Shown here: piece by piece, positions 28,298 to 37,565 of the stretch
How positions within the stretch are numbered: the first letter of the stretch is position 1
How the letters are laid out: the number at the start of each line of letters is the position of its first letter
Assembly (NCBI GenBank): GCA_963749415.1
Contig: CAVVMG010000001.1
Span: 2,356,001-2,420,000, forward strand
Origin: JALYNX01 sp963749415
Lineage (GTDB): Bacteria; Actinomycetota; Acidimicrobiia; Spongiisociales; ZC4RG35
Direction of reading: 5' to 3'
Length of the DNA stretch: 64,000 nt
Notes under the pieces: generated by a model
The model's database searches: none
Seen by the model: the letters and a program-made list of their open reading frames with translations, nothing else
What the model was told of the DNA's origin: nothing
Program-made: the position numbers and the translations under genes

Positions 28298-29996
28298 TCA
28301 ACCCCCGGTGAGTCGGTAGACAGCGCCGTCGTACAGCGAGACGGCGAGCAACTCGCCATCGGCGTCGGCGGCAAATGAGACGAGGCCCGGTGAGCGGAGT
28401 CGGGCGGTCAGATCCCGGGCCTCTACGGGGCGCCCATTGAGCAAGCGGAATCCCCGGACCACCCCAGATCCGAAGTCGGCGAAGATGTAGTACCGGCTCA
28501 GGGAACGCACGGTGGGCCCTCGATAAACGATCCCACCGGTAACGGTCCTGCCGGTCGACCGACCGTATTCGTATACCGGCATCGTCAGACCAGATGTGCT
28601 GCAGCTGGGATCGCTGTCATTGGGGTTGCAAAGCGTCCCCTCGTATCGGGACCAGCCGAAGTCATAGCCAACCGGGTTGATTCGGACGACATCCACCTCC
28701 TCGCGGGCACCCTGCCCTACGTCACCGATGTAGAGGAAGCCGCTGTCCATCGACCAGCGCCACGGATTGCGCAGCCCGGACGCCCAGATCTCGTCACGCC
28801 CCGGCTCACCGACGTAAGGGTTGTCCGCCGGGATGGCATAAGGGAGGGCGCCATCGACGTCGATCCTGATCATCTTGCCGAAGAGGCTGTTCAGGTTGCG
28901 GGAGCGGTTGCCCGGGCCGTTGGCGCCACCGCCGTCTCCCAAGCCCAGATAGAGATAGCCGTCTGTCCCGAAGTCGAGGAACCCGCCGTTGTGATTGTTG
29001 AAGGGATGGTCCATCGAGAGCATTACCCGCGGCGAGGATGCCGTCTGCAAGTTGGCGGCGATGTCGAACTCGACAAGGACATTGGTGTGATCACCCGACC
29101 CACCAGGGCGGAGTGGCGTCGAGTACCAGGCGAAGAGCCGCCGGTCGGCCGGATAGTCCGGGTGGAGTGCAATGGAGAGCAGGCCGCGCTCCACGCTGAA
29201 GAACACCGAGCCTGAGATGTCGAGGAAGGGCTGCGGGCGCAGAGCACCGTTCTCGAACACCCGGACCAGGCCACCCTGCTCGGCGATCAGGAGACGGGTC
29301 TCCCCTGGCGGGTTGAGCACCTGGATCGGGCTGCTCGAGACCGGTGACCACGGTCTCCCAATCGAGGGGCGGGCGAGGCGGGGGCTTCACCGACGTCAAG
29401 CCCATGGCCCGGGTCAACATGGTTGCCATCTCACCACGACTCAGGACTCGATTGGGGCAGAACCTGTTGTTGGTCGGCGGGTTGCAGCCAACGGTGATTC
29501 CTGCTGCTGCGATGCGATTGATCGCTCCCTCGAGCGCATGCCCGTTGTCATCGACGAAGAAGTTCTGCCCGGACGACTGCAACCCAAACGCCCGCGCGAT
29601 GAAGCCGGCGGCCTCGGCGCGGGTCAACTCACGGTTCGGGCAGAACCGGTTGTTGGTCGGCGGGTTGCAGCCGACCGTGATGGCGGCGTCGGCGATGCGA
29701 TTGATCGCCCCCTCGAGCACGTGACCCTCGTCATCCACGAAATGGTCGCTCTGCGGGGCGGGCAGGGAAAGGGCTCGGGCGATCATCGTCGCCATCTCGG
29801 CCCTCGTCAGCACTCGGCTGGGGCAAAAACGATCGTTGAACGGCGGGTTGCACCCGACCGTTATCCCCTCCGCGGCGATGGCTTCGATGCCACCCTCGTG
29901 GACGATCTGATCGTCGTCGGTGAAGGTCCCACCGGGCGCCAACGCGGCCGTGGGGAGCAGCGCAGCCACCAGGGCAAAGGTGGCGAAGAATGACAT
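28298..29996 (-). CDS. Exported PQQ-type sugar (sorbosone/glucose) dehydrogenase with three N-terminal SLH-like repeats; frameshifted
   Basis: ATG 29996 gives a signal peptide (MSFFATFALVAALLP) and three SLH-like repeats (about 24-190, all GCNPPxNxxFCP). After LDWETVVTGLEQP the frame fails; a second frame, from about 29329 down to the stop at 28298, continues the same domain (PIQVLNPPGETRLLIAEQGG) with NNHNGGFLDFGTDG, GLGDGG and NPWRWSMD of the soluble glucose/sorbosone dehydrogenase beta-propeller. One extra base in CCC (plus-strand 29328-29330) explains the break; removing it gives ~565 residues. A separate gene from GTG 29320 is possible but would lack a signal peptide and the first blade. 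Either the gene is broken or the consensus is wrong. Confidence 0.78.
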
Positions 29997-30009
29997 TGAC
30001 CCGGGTCAA
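29996..30009. promoter_or_regulatory. Perfect 14-bp palindrome between divergent SLH-protein genes
   Basis: TTGACCCGGGTCAA starts on the first base of the minus-strand ATG (29994-29996) and lies in the 61-base gap shared with the subtilase gene. On the minus strand a -10-like TACCTT ends just before it, so the palindrome would cover the transcription start and initiation codon. It could be an operator; this is inference from symmetry and position. Confidence 0.35.
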
Positions 30010-30057
30010 GGTAACCGCTCTTGTCGACAAAGCCACAAAGTCTGGGAGCATGGAGCG

Positions 30058-31845
30058 ATGTCCCTCGTCCTTGCCCTGCTCCTGTTCGCGGGTCTCTTCG
30101 CACAACCGAGTGGCGAGGAGGAAGCACCCGGAGAAACGGTAAGGCTGTTGGTCCCAGCCGAGGCATCGGTCACTCGCGCACCTGACGTAATGCGGGCCAC
30201 GTCAACCCTCGAAGGCACCAAGTCCGGCTGGCAACGGGTCGAGGTGACAGCACAGGGAAACCCCCAACAGACCGCGGATTTGCTCTCCGATCAGCTCGAG
30301 GTGCCGGTACTGGTGGAGCAGCGATACGACCTCCTCGGGCCGACCGACGAGCCGCTTTTCAGTGATCAGTGGTACCACCACAACACCGGACTGAATGGAG
30401 GCCCGCCCGACGCAGACATCGACACCCCGACCGCTTGGGGATCGAGCCTGGGCAGCGGGGTCGTGGTTGCCGTGATCGACAACGGGGTCGAGATGTCACA
30501 TCCCGACCTCGCCTCGCAGATATGGGCGAACAACGACCCCGTCGGTGGCGGAGACCAAGACGGCAATGGATTCGTGGACGACCGCCAGGGTTGGGATTTC
30601 ATCGACGACGACAACGATCCGAGCCCGGTGGGGACAGCCTCACCAGCTGCCCACGGGACGGCGGTCGCAGGGTTGATCGCGGCAGCCGTCAACGCGGAGG
30701 GAATCGTCGGTGTGGCCCCTTCGGCGCGACTCATGGTGCTGCGGGCCTGCGATTCCGCCGGATGCTGGAGCCTGCCCGCAGCTGAGGCGATCTTCTACGC
30801 CGTTGACCAGGGCGCCAAAGTGATCAACCTCTCCTTCGGGGGCATCACCGACGACGACCCCTTGTTGCGGGACGCCATCTCATACGCCCGAACCCGCAAC
30901 GTCGTGGTGGTGGCCGCTGCGGGCAACGACGGCACGAATCTCGACAGCCTCCCTCCCACCGAGATGTTCGTGCCGGCCGAGTTGCCACTCTCCAACATCA
31001 TCGCCGTCGCCGCCAGCAACTATCTGGACAATGTCGCCTCATTCAGCAACTACGGTCGGACATCGGTGGACCTCGCGGCGCCCGGCGAGTCCATACTGAC
31101 CACAGGCCTGTCAGTCGTGGATCCCTGGACGCACGCCCACGGGACATCCTTCGCATCCCCGATCGTTGCCGGCGCCGCGGCCCTACTGCTATCTGCGGAC
31201 CCTGGGATCGGGCATCAGGAGGTGATCGCACGACTCGAGGCCTTCGCCGACCGACCACCACACGTTGCAAACCGGACCGAGGCCGGGAGGCTCAACATCG
31301 GGCGAACCATCACCACAAGATTCACCGATACCGGCAGCTCGGTCTTCGTCGACGCCATCGAGTGGCTTGGGGACTCGAACATCACCCAGGGCTGCAATCC
31401 CCCCTTCAACACCCGCTACTGCCCATCTGACCGGGTGTCGCGTGGCGAGATGGCGGTGTTCCTGTCGCGTGCATTCGGCCTTCCTGACACCGGCACCGAC
31501 TTCTTCGATGACGACGAGGGCAGGTTCTACGAGGGAGCTGCCAACCGATTGGCCGCGGCGGGCCTCACGGTGGGCTGTGGGACCAGGCGATTCTGCGGTG
31601 ACGCGGATATCCGGCGCGATGAGATGGCGGCCATGCTGGCGCGTGGGCTCTCGCTGCCGGCAACCACCACCGATCGATTCATCGACGACGAAGGCTCGGT
31701 TTTCGAGAACGCGATCAACAAGATCGCCGCGGCCGGCATCACCGAGGGTTGCAATCCCCCGACGAACAACCGGTATTGCCCGACAGATCTGGTGACACGT
31801 GGCCAGATGGCTGCGTTCATCAAGAGATCAGTCGAGTTCGACTGA
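30058..31845 (+). CDS. Exported subtilisin-like S8 protease with three C-terminal SLH-like repeats
   Basis: 595 residues from ATG 30058, with GGAG upstream and a signal peptide (MSLVLALLLFAGLFA). A short propeptide-like region to ~100 is followed by the S8 domain: Asp in AVIDNGVEMSHPDL, His in HGTAVAGLIAA, Asn in AAAGNDGTN and Ser in GTSFASPIVAG, all present. From about 425 there are three SLH-like repeats; the outer two have GCNPPxNxRYCP, the middle one GCGTRRFCGD. It is divergent from the SLH-sugar-dehydrogenase gene. Likely a wall-attached protease that may process surface proteins. Confidence 0.92.
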   Translation: MSLVLALLLFAGLFAQPSGEEEAPGETVRLLVPAEASVTRAPDVMRATSTLEGTKSGWQRVEVTAQGNPQQTADLLSDQLEVPVLVEQRYDLLGPTDEPLFSDQWYHHNTGLNGGPPDADIDTPTAWGSSLGSGVVVAVIDNGVEMSHPDLASQIWANNDPVGGGDQDGNGFVDDRQGWDFIDDDNDPSPVGTASPAAHGTAVAGLIAAAVNAEGIVGVAPSARLMVLRACDSAGCWSLPAAEAIFYAVDQGAKVINLSFGGITDDDPLLRDAISYARTRNVVVVAAAGNDGTNLDSLPPTEMFVPAELPLSNIIAVAASNYLDNVASFSNYGRTSVDLAAPGESILTTGLSVVDPWTHAHGTSFASPIVAGAAALLLSADPGIGHQEVIARLEAFADRPPHVANRTEAGRLNIGRTITTRFTDTGSSVFVDAIEWLGDSNITQGCNPPFNTRYCPSDRVSRGEMAVFLSRAFGLPDTGTDFFDDDEGRFYEGAANRLAAAGLTVGCGTRRFCGDADIRRDEMAAMLARGLSLPATTTDRFIDDEGSVFENAINKIAAAGITEGCNPPTNNRYCPTDLVTRGQMAAFIKRSVEFD

Positions 31846-31874
31846 CTCGATCAACCGAAATCCAGGCGGATACC

Positions 31875-31880
31875 TACGAT
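31875..31880 (+). promoter_or_regulatory. -10 box for leaderless glycosyltransferase transcript
   Basis: TACGAT is followed by six bases and then the GTG at 31887, the spacing expected when transcription starts at the initiation codon. No strong -35 box was found. It supports 31887 as the true start of the frameshifted gene below. Confidence 0.35.
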
Positions 31881-31886
31881 TCCGCC

Positions 31887-33627
31887 GTGCGTATCTGCCT
31901 GATAGCGCCCAATGACGCCCTCGCCGACCCCCGGGCCCGGGTCACCCGATACGTCCTGGAGCGGGCGGGCCACATCGTGACCACGGTCGTTCCGGTCCAT
32001 GGGCCCGACTCACCCGGTGTGATCCGGGTTGCCATCGAAGCTCCCAGCGTGTGGGCGCGGATCCGAGGCCGGGCGGCCTCGCCTGACGCCCGAGCAGCGC
32101 GGCATGACCGTTGCGCTCGCCTCCGCTGCGGCATCCACCGGAGCGGCCGTCTACATCCCAACCGACTTGCGGGCCCTTCCCGCGGCGACCAAGGCGGCCA
32201 GCGAGACCGGTGGCTCCGTGGCCAGTACCCCCAAGATGAGCTCACCGCCCGAGGTCGATCTGATCGATCTGGCACCCACGCATCCCGAGAAGGCCGCCCC
32301 GGTTGCCGGGTGGGGCCCCTTTCACACGCCGAGCGACGACAGGTCGCCCTACGCCCCGGAGCCGGACCGGCACCAGGGCCGCAAAGTGGTCCTCTGTTAC
32401 CGACGGAGCGAGATAAACCCTGGCAAGTACCTGGAGGCAGGGCTCGTCCGCAGCGGCGCCGAAGTGAGGGTGGAAACGGAGGGGATAGACCTCACTTCCA
32501 TCGATCCCGATACTGACTTCGTTGTATTCGTGGAAGGGCCCTACCCCGCTCTGGATGTTCGTGGTGAGACCGACGCCCCTGTCTTGTTCTGGTTCCACCA
32601 CGGTGAGCACCACCTTCATGCCAACAACCGCCTCGTCGACCGGTACCGCGCCGACGCCGTCCTCATGGCGCACTCCTGGCATCTCGCCTATTGGCTCCCT
32701 ACGCCTGTGCATCGCTTTCCCTTCGGGGTCGCCACCGAGCTTCTCGACCCGCGCCGACTTCTGGTCGACCGCCGATACGACGTGGCGATGGTGGGCGCCA
32801 AGATCCGGACTGGAGGCCCGTACGGGCGACGTCAGCAATTGGTCAGCCAGCTCGATGCGGCGCTGCCGCATGATCGACTTGGATTCCGGGAACAGGTTTC
32901 GGCACAGGAGATGGCCGATCTCTATGGCGACGCCAGGATCGTCATCAACGAAGGCGGCACGCGTCACTTTCCAATCACGATGAGGGTCCTCGAGGCCGTC
33001 GGGTCGGGAGCGGTGCTGTTGTCCGACCGGCTCCCCGGAATGGAGATGCTCCTCGAGGAGGGGGCTCAGTACGAAGTCCTGACCCAGGACGTTGTTTCGG
33101 ACGTACAACGGCTTCTCGACAACCCTGCGTCGTTGCAGCGAATGGCGGACTCGGCCCTGGACCGGGCGATGGGGCGTCACACCTACGACCATCGCGCAGA
33201 CGAGCTCTTCGAGATCGCAGCCGACACCCGGAAGCGGACAATCTCCACGCCACCACCTCGTTCGGCGTTCGCCGACCTGATCGACCGCGACGTGGAGGTG
33301 CAGCGCGTCGCCCATCTCGGGGCGCCGGAGCTGGTGATGGACCTGCCCGATCGCGAGATATGGGATGCAGCCACCCTGCGGGCAGAGAGGCTCGGCCGGG
33401 GGAAGATGGAGACCGTCGCCCTGAGGGCCGACGACATCACAGGGTTCGAGGACCTCCTCCGGTCCGCCCGGCGCTATGTGTACATCGAAGGCGCTGGGCG
33501 TGGCCTCCGCAGCTTTCTCGACTCCGAGGCGCCGGAGGCTTTGGTCGAGGAGCGCGCGGGCATGATCCGGGTCGACCTCATGGCCCCGAGCTATCGCATC
33601 ATGCCTTTCGAGATCGAGCGAGCCTGA
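31887..33627 (+). CDS. GT-B glycosyltransferase (CgeB/GT1-like C-terminal domain); frameshifted near 32071
   Basis: From GTG 31887 the frame gives a standard GT-B N-terminus (RICLIAPNDALADPRARVTR) to about residue 62, then fails. Another frame from 32073 on continues sensibly (RLTPEQRGMTVALASAAAST, YIPTDLRALPAATKAA) to 33627. One extra G in GGG 32071-32073 explains it; without it the protein is ~579 residues. Domains: GT-B N part, a DUF-like middle with FWFHHGEHH, and a C-terminal glycosyl-transferase group 1 segment (FPITMRVLEAVGSGAVLLSD) as in CgeB-type enzymes, then a ~120-residue tail. GT2-pyruvyl transferase follows three bases downstream. Sugar and acceptor unknown. Confidence 0.72.
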
Positions 33628-33630
33628 TCG

Positions 33631-36108
33631 ATGGATTTCCGCGTCGCAGTTGTGATCCCGGCGTACAACCGTGCCGCCGTCCTGGAGCGCACCCTGGCCT
33701 CGTTGACTGCCCAGTCCTATCCGGCTGACCTCCTCACGGTTGTCGTCGCCGATGACGGCTCGACGGAGGACATCCGCTCCTTGGTGGAGTCATGGCATCC
33801 GCCCTTCGCCAAGCGCTACGAGCACCAGGAGCACAATGGATTCGGCGCGGCCCGCGCCCGCAACCTCGGCGCCACGAGCGTGCCCTCGGACCTCATCATC
33901 TTTCTCGACTCCGACGCCATCGTCGGCCCGGATTTCGTGGCTCGTCATGCTGCCCGACACCAGGAACCAGCAAAGACGGTGGTGATCGGGGGGCGGGTTC
34001 ATCTCACCGCAGGCGACCTCGAGTCGGCGGACCTCGCCACAGGTTCGGTCGATCTGGCGGTTCTCCCCTTCGAGGAACGCGACGACTTCCGTCAGGTCCT
34101 CACACGGCGGACCTCCGGCCTGAGTGCCACCGATGAGGGCTATCGGGCGTTCGTCTCCTCGAATGTGTCGCTTCCGACCGCGTTGTTCGAGGACATCGGC
34201 GGCTTCGACGCCAGGTTTCGCTGGTGGGGCAGTGAGGACTCCGAGCTCGGCTGGCGCCTATGGCAAGCCGGGGCGACATTCGTCGAAGACCCAGAGGCGA
34301 GGATCTACCACCAACTCGACGCCGACACCGCCGGCGGGCTCGAGGGCCGGGATCAGGCCCGCCTACTCAATAGAGGACTCCTCACCAGCCTCGTCCCGCA
34401 GCGGTTCTATCGAAAGGGGATGCCGGAGCCGCCACCGGAAGTCCCCAAGTTCTCGGTCTTGGTCCATGACGTCCCCACCGATGGCCCTGTCGCCTGGTGG
34501 CGGGCTCTGCTCGGGCAGAGCCTCCCCGACTTCGAGGTGATCTTCATCGCTAATGGCGCCGATCACGACCCGTTTGCCGGCGCGGCCGAAGGTGACCCGA
34601 GGATCTCATTCGAGCACCGGGGCGAGGATGCCGTCTCCAGGTCGAGAGGCGAGTATCTGGTGCTCGTCGATGGGTCCAGTGCCCCCGGACCCACCATGCT
34701 CCAAAACATCCGCAAGCGCCTCGACGCTCGGCCTGCCCTCCAAGCCCTCACCTTCGGGATCGACGTGCCCGAGGGCCCCCACCTCAGGGTCGAGGACCTG
34801 AGCCACCTCGAGTCGGCGTGGGGTCGCGATCTGCCGCTGGCGATGTCTGTGCGCCGGCGGGCCCTGGTGCGCCTCATCGACGACGGAGCCACTCTCCAGG
34901 AGTCGCTCACCGGACTGCGCTCGGGCCCGGATGCGTTCCATGTCGCCTTGGCCCTCATTGCCCTTCCCGGGAGCGAGCCGACGGAGCGGCCGGCCGGTTT
35001 CACATTCGCCACAAGCCGCTCCCGCCAGCTGTTCGAGGCGACCCAGTTGGGCGCGGGCGCGACCATTCGAACCGGGCTTCAGATTGCCAAGGCCCGGCTC
35101 CGACCGGCGCGCCCGCTTCCCGCCAAGTCACCGATCGATGCAGAACGAACGCGTGGGATCCGTTATGTGGGGTGGGTGGGCAAGGACAACTTGGGCGACG
35201 AGGCAATGCTGATCGCCACCCGCAACCTCATGGGGTGGGGTGAGGTCGAGGTCCGTGGCGAGGCCCGTGACCTGCTTCTGCTCGGGGGCGGCACTCTGAT
35301 CAACCGAAACCAATACCTCCGATGGCTGACCGAACGGGACTCACCCCGGATCGAGAGGGCGGTCTTGGGCACGGGTGTTGCCAGCCCCGGCTTCTGGGGA
35401 ATCACCGAAGACACGTCCGAATGGCTGCGATGGCTGGGGACCTGTGCCTACGTCGGGGTCCGCGGGCCCAACTCGGCGCAGACCCTCCGGGACTGGGGGT
35501 ACAGGGGAGACCTCGAGGTCTGCGGGGACTCAGCGCTGGCCTTGTCCGCGTCGACGGGTGTCGCCCATGGCGAAGGCCCCATCGTCGTGGCACCGGCGTG
35601 GACCAATGGGGAGCTGTGGGGTGGTTCCGACCTCGATGTCTATCGCCAGTTGGCCGAAGCGATCCGGGCCTGGCGGGAAGGCGGGCGGGAGGTGACGCTG
35701 ATGTCATGCCACCCCACCGATGACCGGCCCATCCTCCAGATCAAGGAGATGCTCGAGGGTGTACCCGTCGGCTATCACCCGGGTTACTCCGATGTCCAGG
35801 ACAGCATCGACCTGATCGCCGGCGCCGCGTTCGTGGTGGGTGAGCGACTGCATGCCTGCGTCCTTGCCGCAGCGGTCGGACGCCCGTTTCTGGCTGTGGA
35901 GTACCGGCCCAAGGTTCGCGACTTCGCCCTTTCGGTCGAGATGGGAGATTGCGTGGTCCGCTCCGATGAGCTCAGCTCGGGGGTGTTGCTCTCACTGGCC
36001 GATGCCCTGGGTGACACCGCCCCACCCGGCATGCTGACCTCGGTCTCGGTCTACCGGGAGCGGCTGGTCAACGCCAGCGAGCTCATCGAGGCCGCCGTAA
36101 AGGCATGA
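33631..36108 (+). CDS. Fused glycosyltransferase (GT2) and polysaccharide pyruvyl transferase
   Basis: 825 residues with three parts. 1-270: GT2 domain (AVVIPAYNRA, DDGSTEDI, FLDSDAIVG near 91, GGFDARFRWWGSEDSELGW near 190). 272-450: a second, degraded GT2-like unit (FSVLVHDVPTDGPVAWW) without a clear DxD. About 508-825: pyruvyl transferase domain (PF04230/CsaB-like) with GKDNLGDEAMLI, LLLGGGTLIN, VRGPNSAQTLRDWG, VCGDSAL and GERLHACVLAAAVGRPF. The last domain would transfer pyruvate from PEP as a ketal onto a sugar. The stop overlaps the next gene by four bases. Adding a sugar and then pyruvylating it within one polypeptide is an attractive inference. Confidence 0.88.
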   Translation: MDFRVAVVIPAYNRAAVLERTLASLTAQSYPADLLTVVVADDGSTEDIRSLVESWHPPFAKRYEHQEHNGFGAARARNLGATSVPSDLIIFLDSDAIVGPDFVARHAARHQEPAKTVVIGGRVHLTAGDLESADLATGSVDLAVLPFEERDDFRQVLTRRTSGLSATDEGYRAFVSSNVSLPTALFEDIGGFDARFRWWGSEDSELGWRLWQAGATFVEDPEARIYHQLDADTAGGLEGRDQARLLNRGLLTSLVPQRFYRKGMPEPPPEVPKFSVLVHDVPTDGPVAWWRALLGQSLPDFEVIFIANGADHDPFAGAAEGDPRISFEHRGEDAVSRSRGEYLVLVDGSSAPGPTMLQNIRKRLDARPALQALTFGIDVPEGPHLRVEDLSHLESAWGRDLPLAMSVRRRALVRLIDDGATLQESLTGLRSGPDAFHVALALIALPGSEPTERPAGFTFATSRSRQLFEATQLGAGATIRTGLQIAKARLRPARPLPAKSPIDAERTRGIRYVGWVGKDNLGDEAMLIATRNLMGWGEVEVRGEARDLLLLGGGTLINRNQYLRWLTERDSPRIERAVLGTGVASPGFWGITEDTSEWLRWLGTCAYVGVRGPNSAQTLRDWGYRGDLEVCGDSALALSASTGVAHGEGPIVVAPAWTNGELWGGSDLDVYRQLAEAIRAWREGGREVTLMSCHPTDDRPILQIKEMLEGVPVGYHPGYSDVQDSIDLIAGAAFVVGERLHACVLAAAVGRPFLAVEYRPKVRDFALSVEMGDCVVRSDELSSGVLLSLADALGDTAPPGMLTSVSVYRERLVNASELIEAAVKA

Positions 36109-37565
36109 CCAGCGTCCTTCTCGTCACCAGCAACGGGACCGGCATGGGGCACCTGACCCGCCAGGCCGCAATCGGGCTATCCCTGGCCGGCGATCACCGC
36201 CCGACCATCTTCTCGCTTTCGGTCGGTTTGCCCCTTGCGGTCGGCCTTGGCGTCACAGGCGAATACGCGCCCAGCTACGACCGGCCGTGGATCTCCGGCA
36301 GGGAATGGCACGGCTATTTGCGGGATCGGCTCATCGCGGTTGTGGAGGAGACCGGTGCCGAGGTCGTCCTCTTCGACGGGGTGGCGGTCTACCCCGGGAT
36401 CGCGATGGCATCTGCGACGCTCCGTGACGTCGCGTTCGCCTGGCTTCGACGCGGGATGTGGCAGGAGGGAACCAACATCGGCCAGCTGCGCCGGGCGGGT
36501 CACTTCGACCTCGTGATCGAACCCGGAGATCTCGCCGGCGAGGACCGTGGCCCAACCGCCGGAGCCCGCAACGTGAAGCAGGTGGCACCGGTGAGCCTGG
36601 TGGAGGTCGTCGATGCGCTGCCTCGTGTCGAGGCCCGACAAGCGCTCGGCCTTCCTCAGGACGTCGGCATCGCATTGGTGACATTGGGGTCGGGGATGCT
36701 GGGCGATGTCGCCGGCCCGGGACGGGTTGCAATCGAGAGCCTGTTGTCGGACAGCGACCTCCATCTCGCAGTCACCTCATCTGCAGTCGCCAGGAATCGC
36801 ATCGATCTCGCGGCCGCAGACCGCATCACCCACCTGGAAGGGATCTATCCGCTCGTCCCTTTCCTGCGTGCATTCGACCTTGCGGTCAGCTCAGCGGGCT
36901 ACAACGCCGTGCACGAGTTGGTCCCCGCGGGAGTGCCGTCACTGTTCGTTGCCAATACTTCCACCAGGACCGACGACCAGGTAGCCAGGTCACGCCGGCT
37001 TTCAGCGCTGGGCCTCGGGCTGCACGCCGCCGACGATCGGCCGTCCGAGATGATCACGGCTCTCAAACAGCTTCTCAACCAGGGCGCCCGCGCCGAGATC
37101 GCGGGCGCGGCAGCCGCGTCTCGGGAGAAAGTCGTTGGCGCGAGCCAGACCGCAAGTGCCGCGGTCCAACTGGCCACCGGCTTCGACACTCGCCGGCGCA
37201 AGCCCTCGGTCGCCATCGCCGACACGGTGCAGAGAGCCAAAGACTCGGTCAAGGTGGCACTCGGCGAGGAGCGGACCGACTCTTTGAAGAGGATGCTGGG
37301 CCGGGAGCCAACACCGCGTGGACAGCGAACGACGGTCCATCTCGTATCGTCACCCGTTGTCGCCGAAGGTGAAGGCCCCATCCCATTGGCGGTCACGACC
37401 GAATTGACCAGGGCAGACCTCGACCTGGGAGCTCCGATCGAGCACCTCTTGCCAGGGTCAAGCGACGACTACAGGGCGCGCCGGCTCGAGTTGATCGGCG
37501 ACTACTACGACGTGGTGGACTTCTCCGGGGTAGACGGGGAGAGGGGAGACGACGATGTCGTCTAG
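36105..37565 (+). CDS. GT-B glycosyltransferase, MurG/GT28-like
   Basis: 486 residues. SNGTGMGHLTRQAAIGLSLA is the glycine-rich N-terminal loop of MurG-like transferases. The second domain has LVTLGSGMLGD, LEGIYPLVPFLRAFDLAVSS and AGYNAVHELVPAGVPSLFV, the UDP-sugar and nucleotide site. A 110-residue tail after ~375 is charged and variable. It is coupled to the pyruvyl transferase fusion by ATGA and ends on a CTAG that also ends the convergent M23 gene. It probably adds a residue to the same polymer. Confidence 0.8.
   Translation: MTSVLLVTSNGTGMGHLTRQAAIGLSLAGDHRPTIFSLSVGLPLAVGLGVTGEYAPSYDRPWISGREWHGYLRDRLIAVVEETGAEVVLFDGVAVYPGIAMASATLRDVAFAWLRRGMWQEGTNIGQLRRAGHFDLVIEPGDLAGEDRGPTAGARNVKQVAPVSLVEVVDALPRVEARQALGLPQDVGIALVTLGSGMLGDVAGPGRVAIESLLSDSDLHLAVTSSAVARNRIDLAAADRITHLEGIYPLVPFLRAFDLAVSSAGYNAVHELVPAGVPSLFVANTSTRTDDQVARSRRLSALGLGLHAADDRPSEMITALKQLLNQGARAEIAGAAAASREKVVGASQTASAAVQLATGFDTRRRKPSVAIADTVQRAKDSVKVALGEERTDSLKRMLGREPTPRGQRTTVHLVSSPVVAEGEGPIPLAVTTELTRADLDLGAPIEHLLPGSSDDYRARRLELIGDYYDVVDFSGVDGERGDDDVV

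Noticed and set aside
26449..31845. CRISPR or DNA tandem repeat
   Set aside because: Similarity between repeats is at protein level with variable DNA and spacing; it reflects SLH-like protein repeats.
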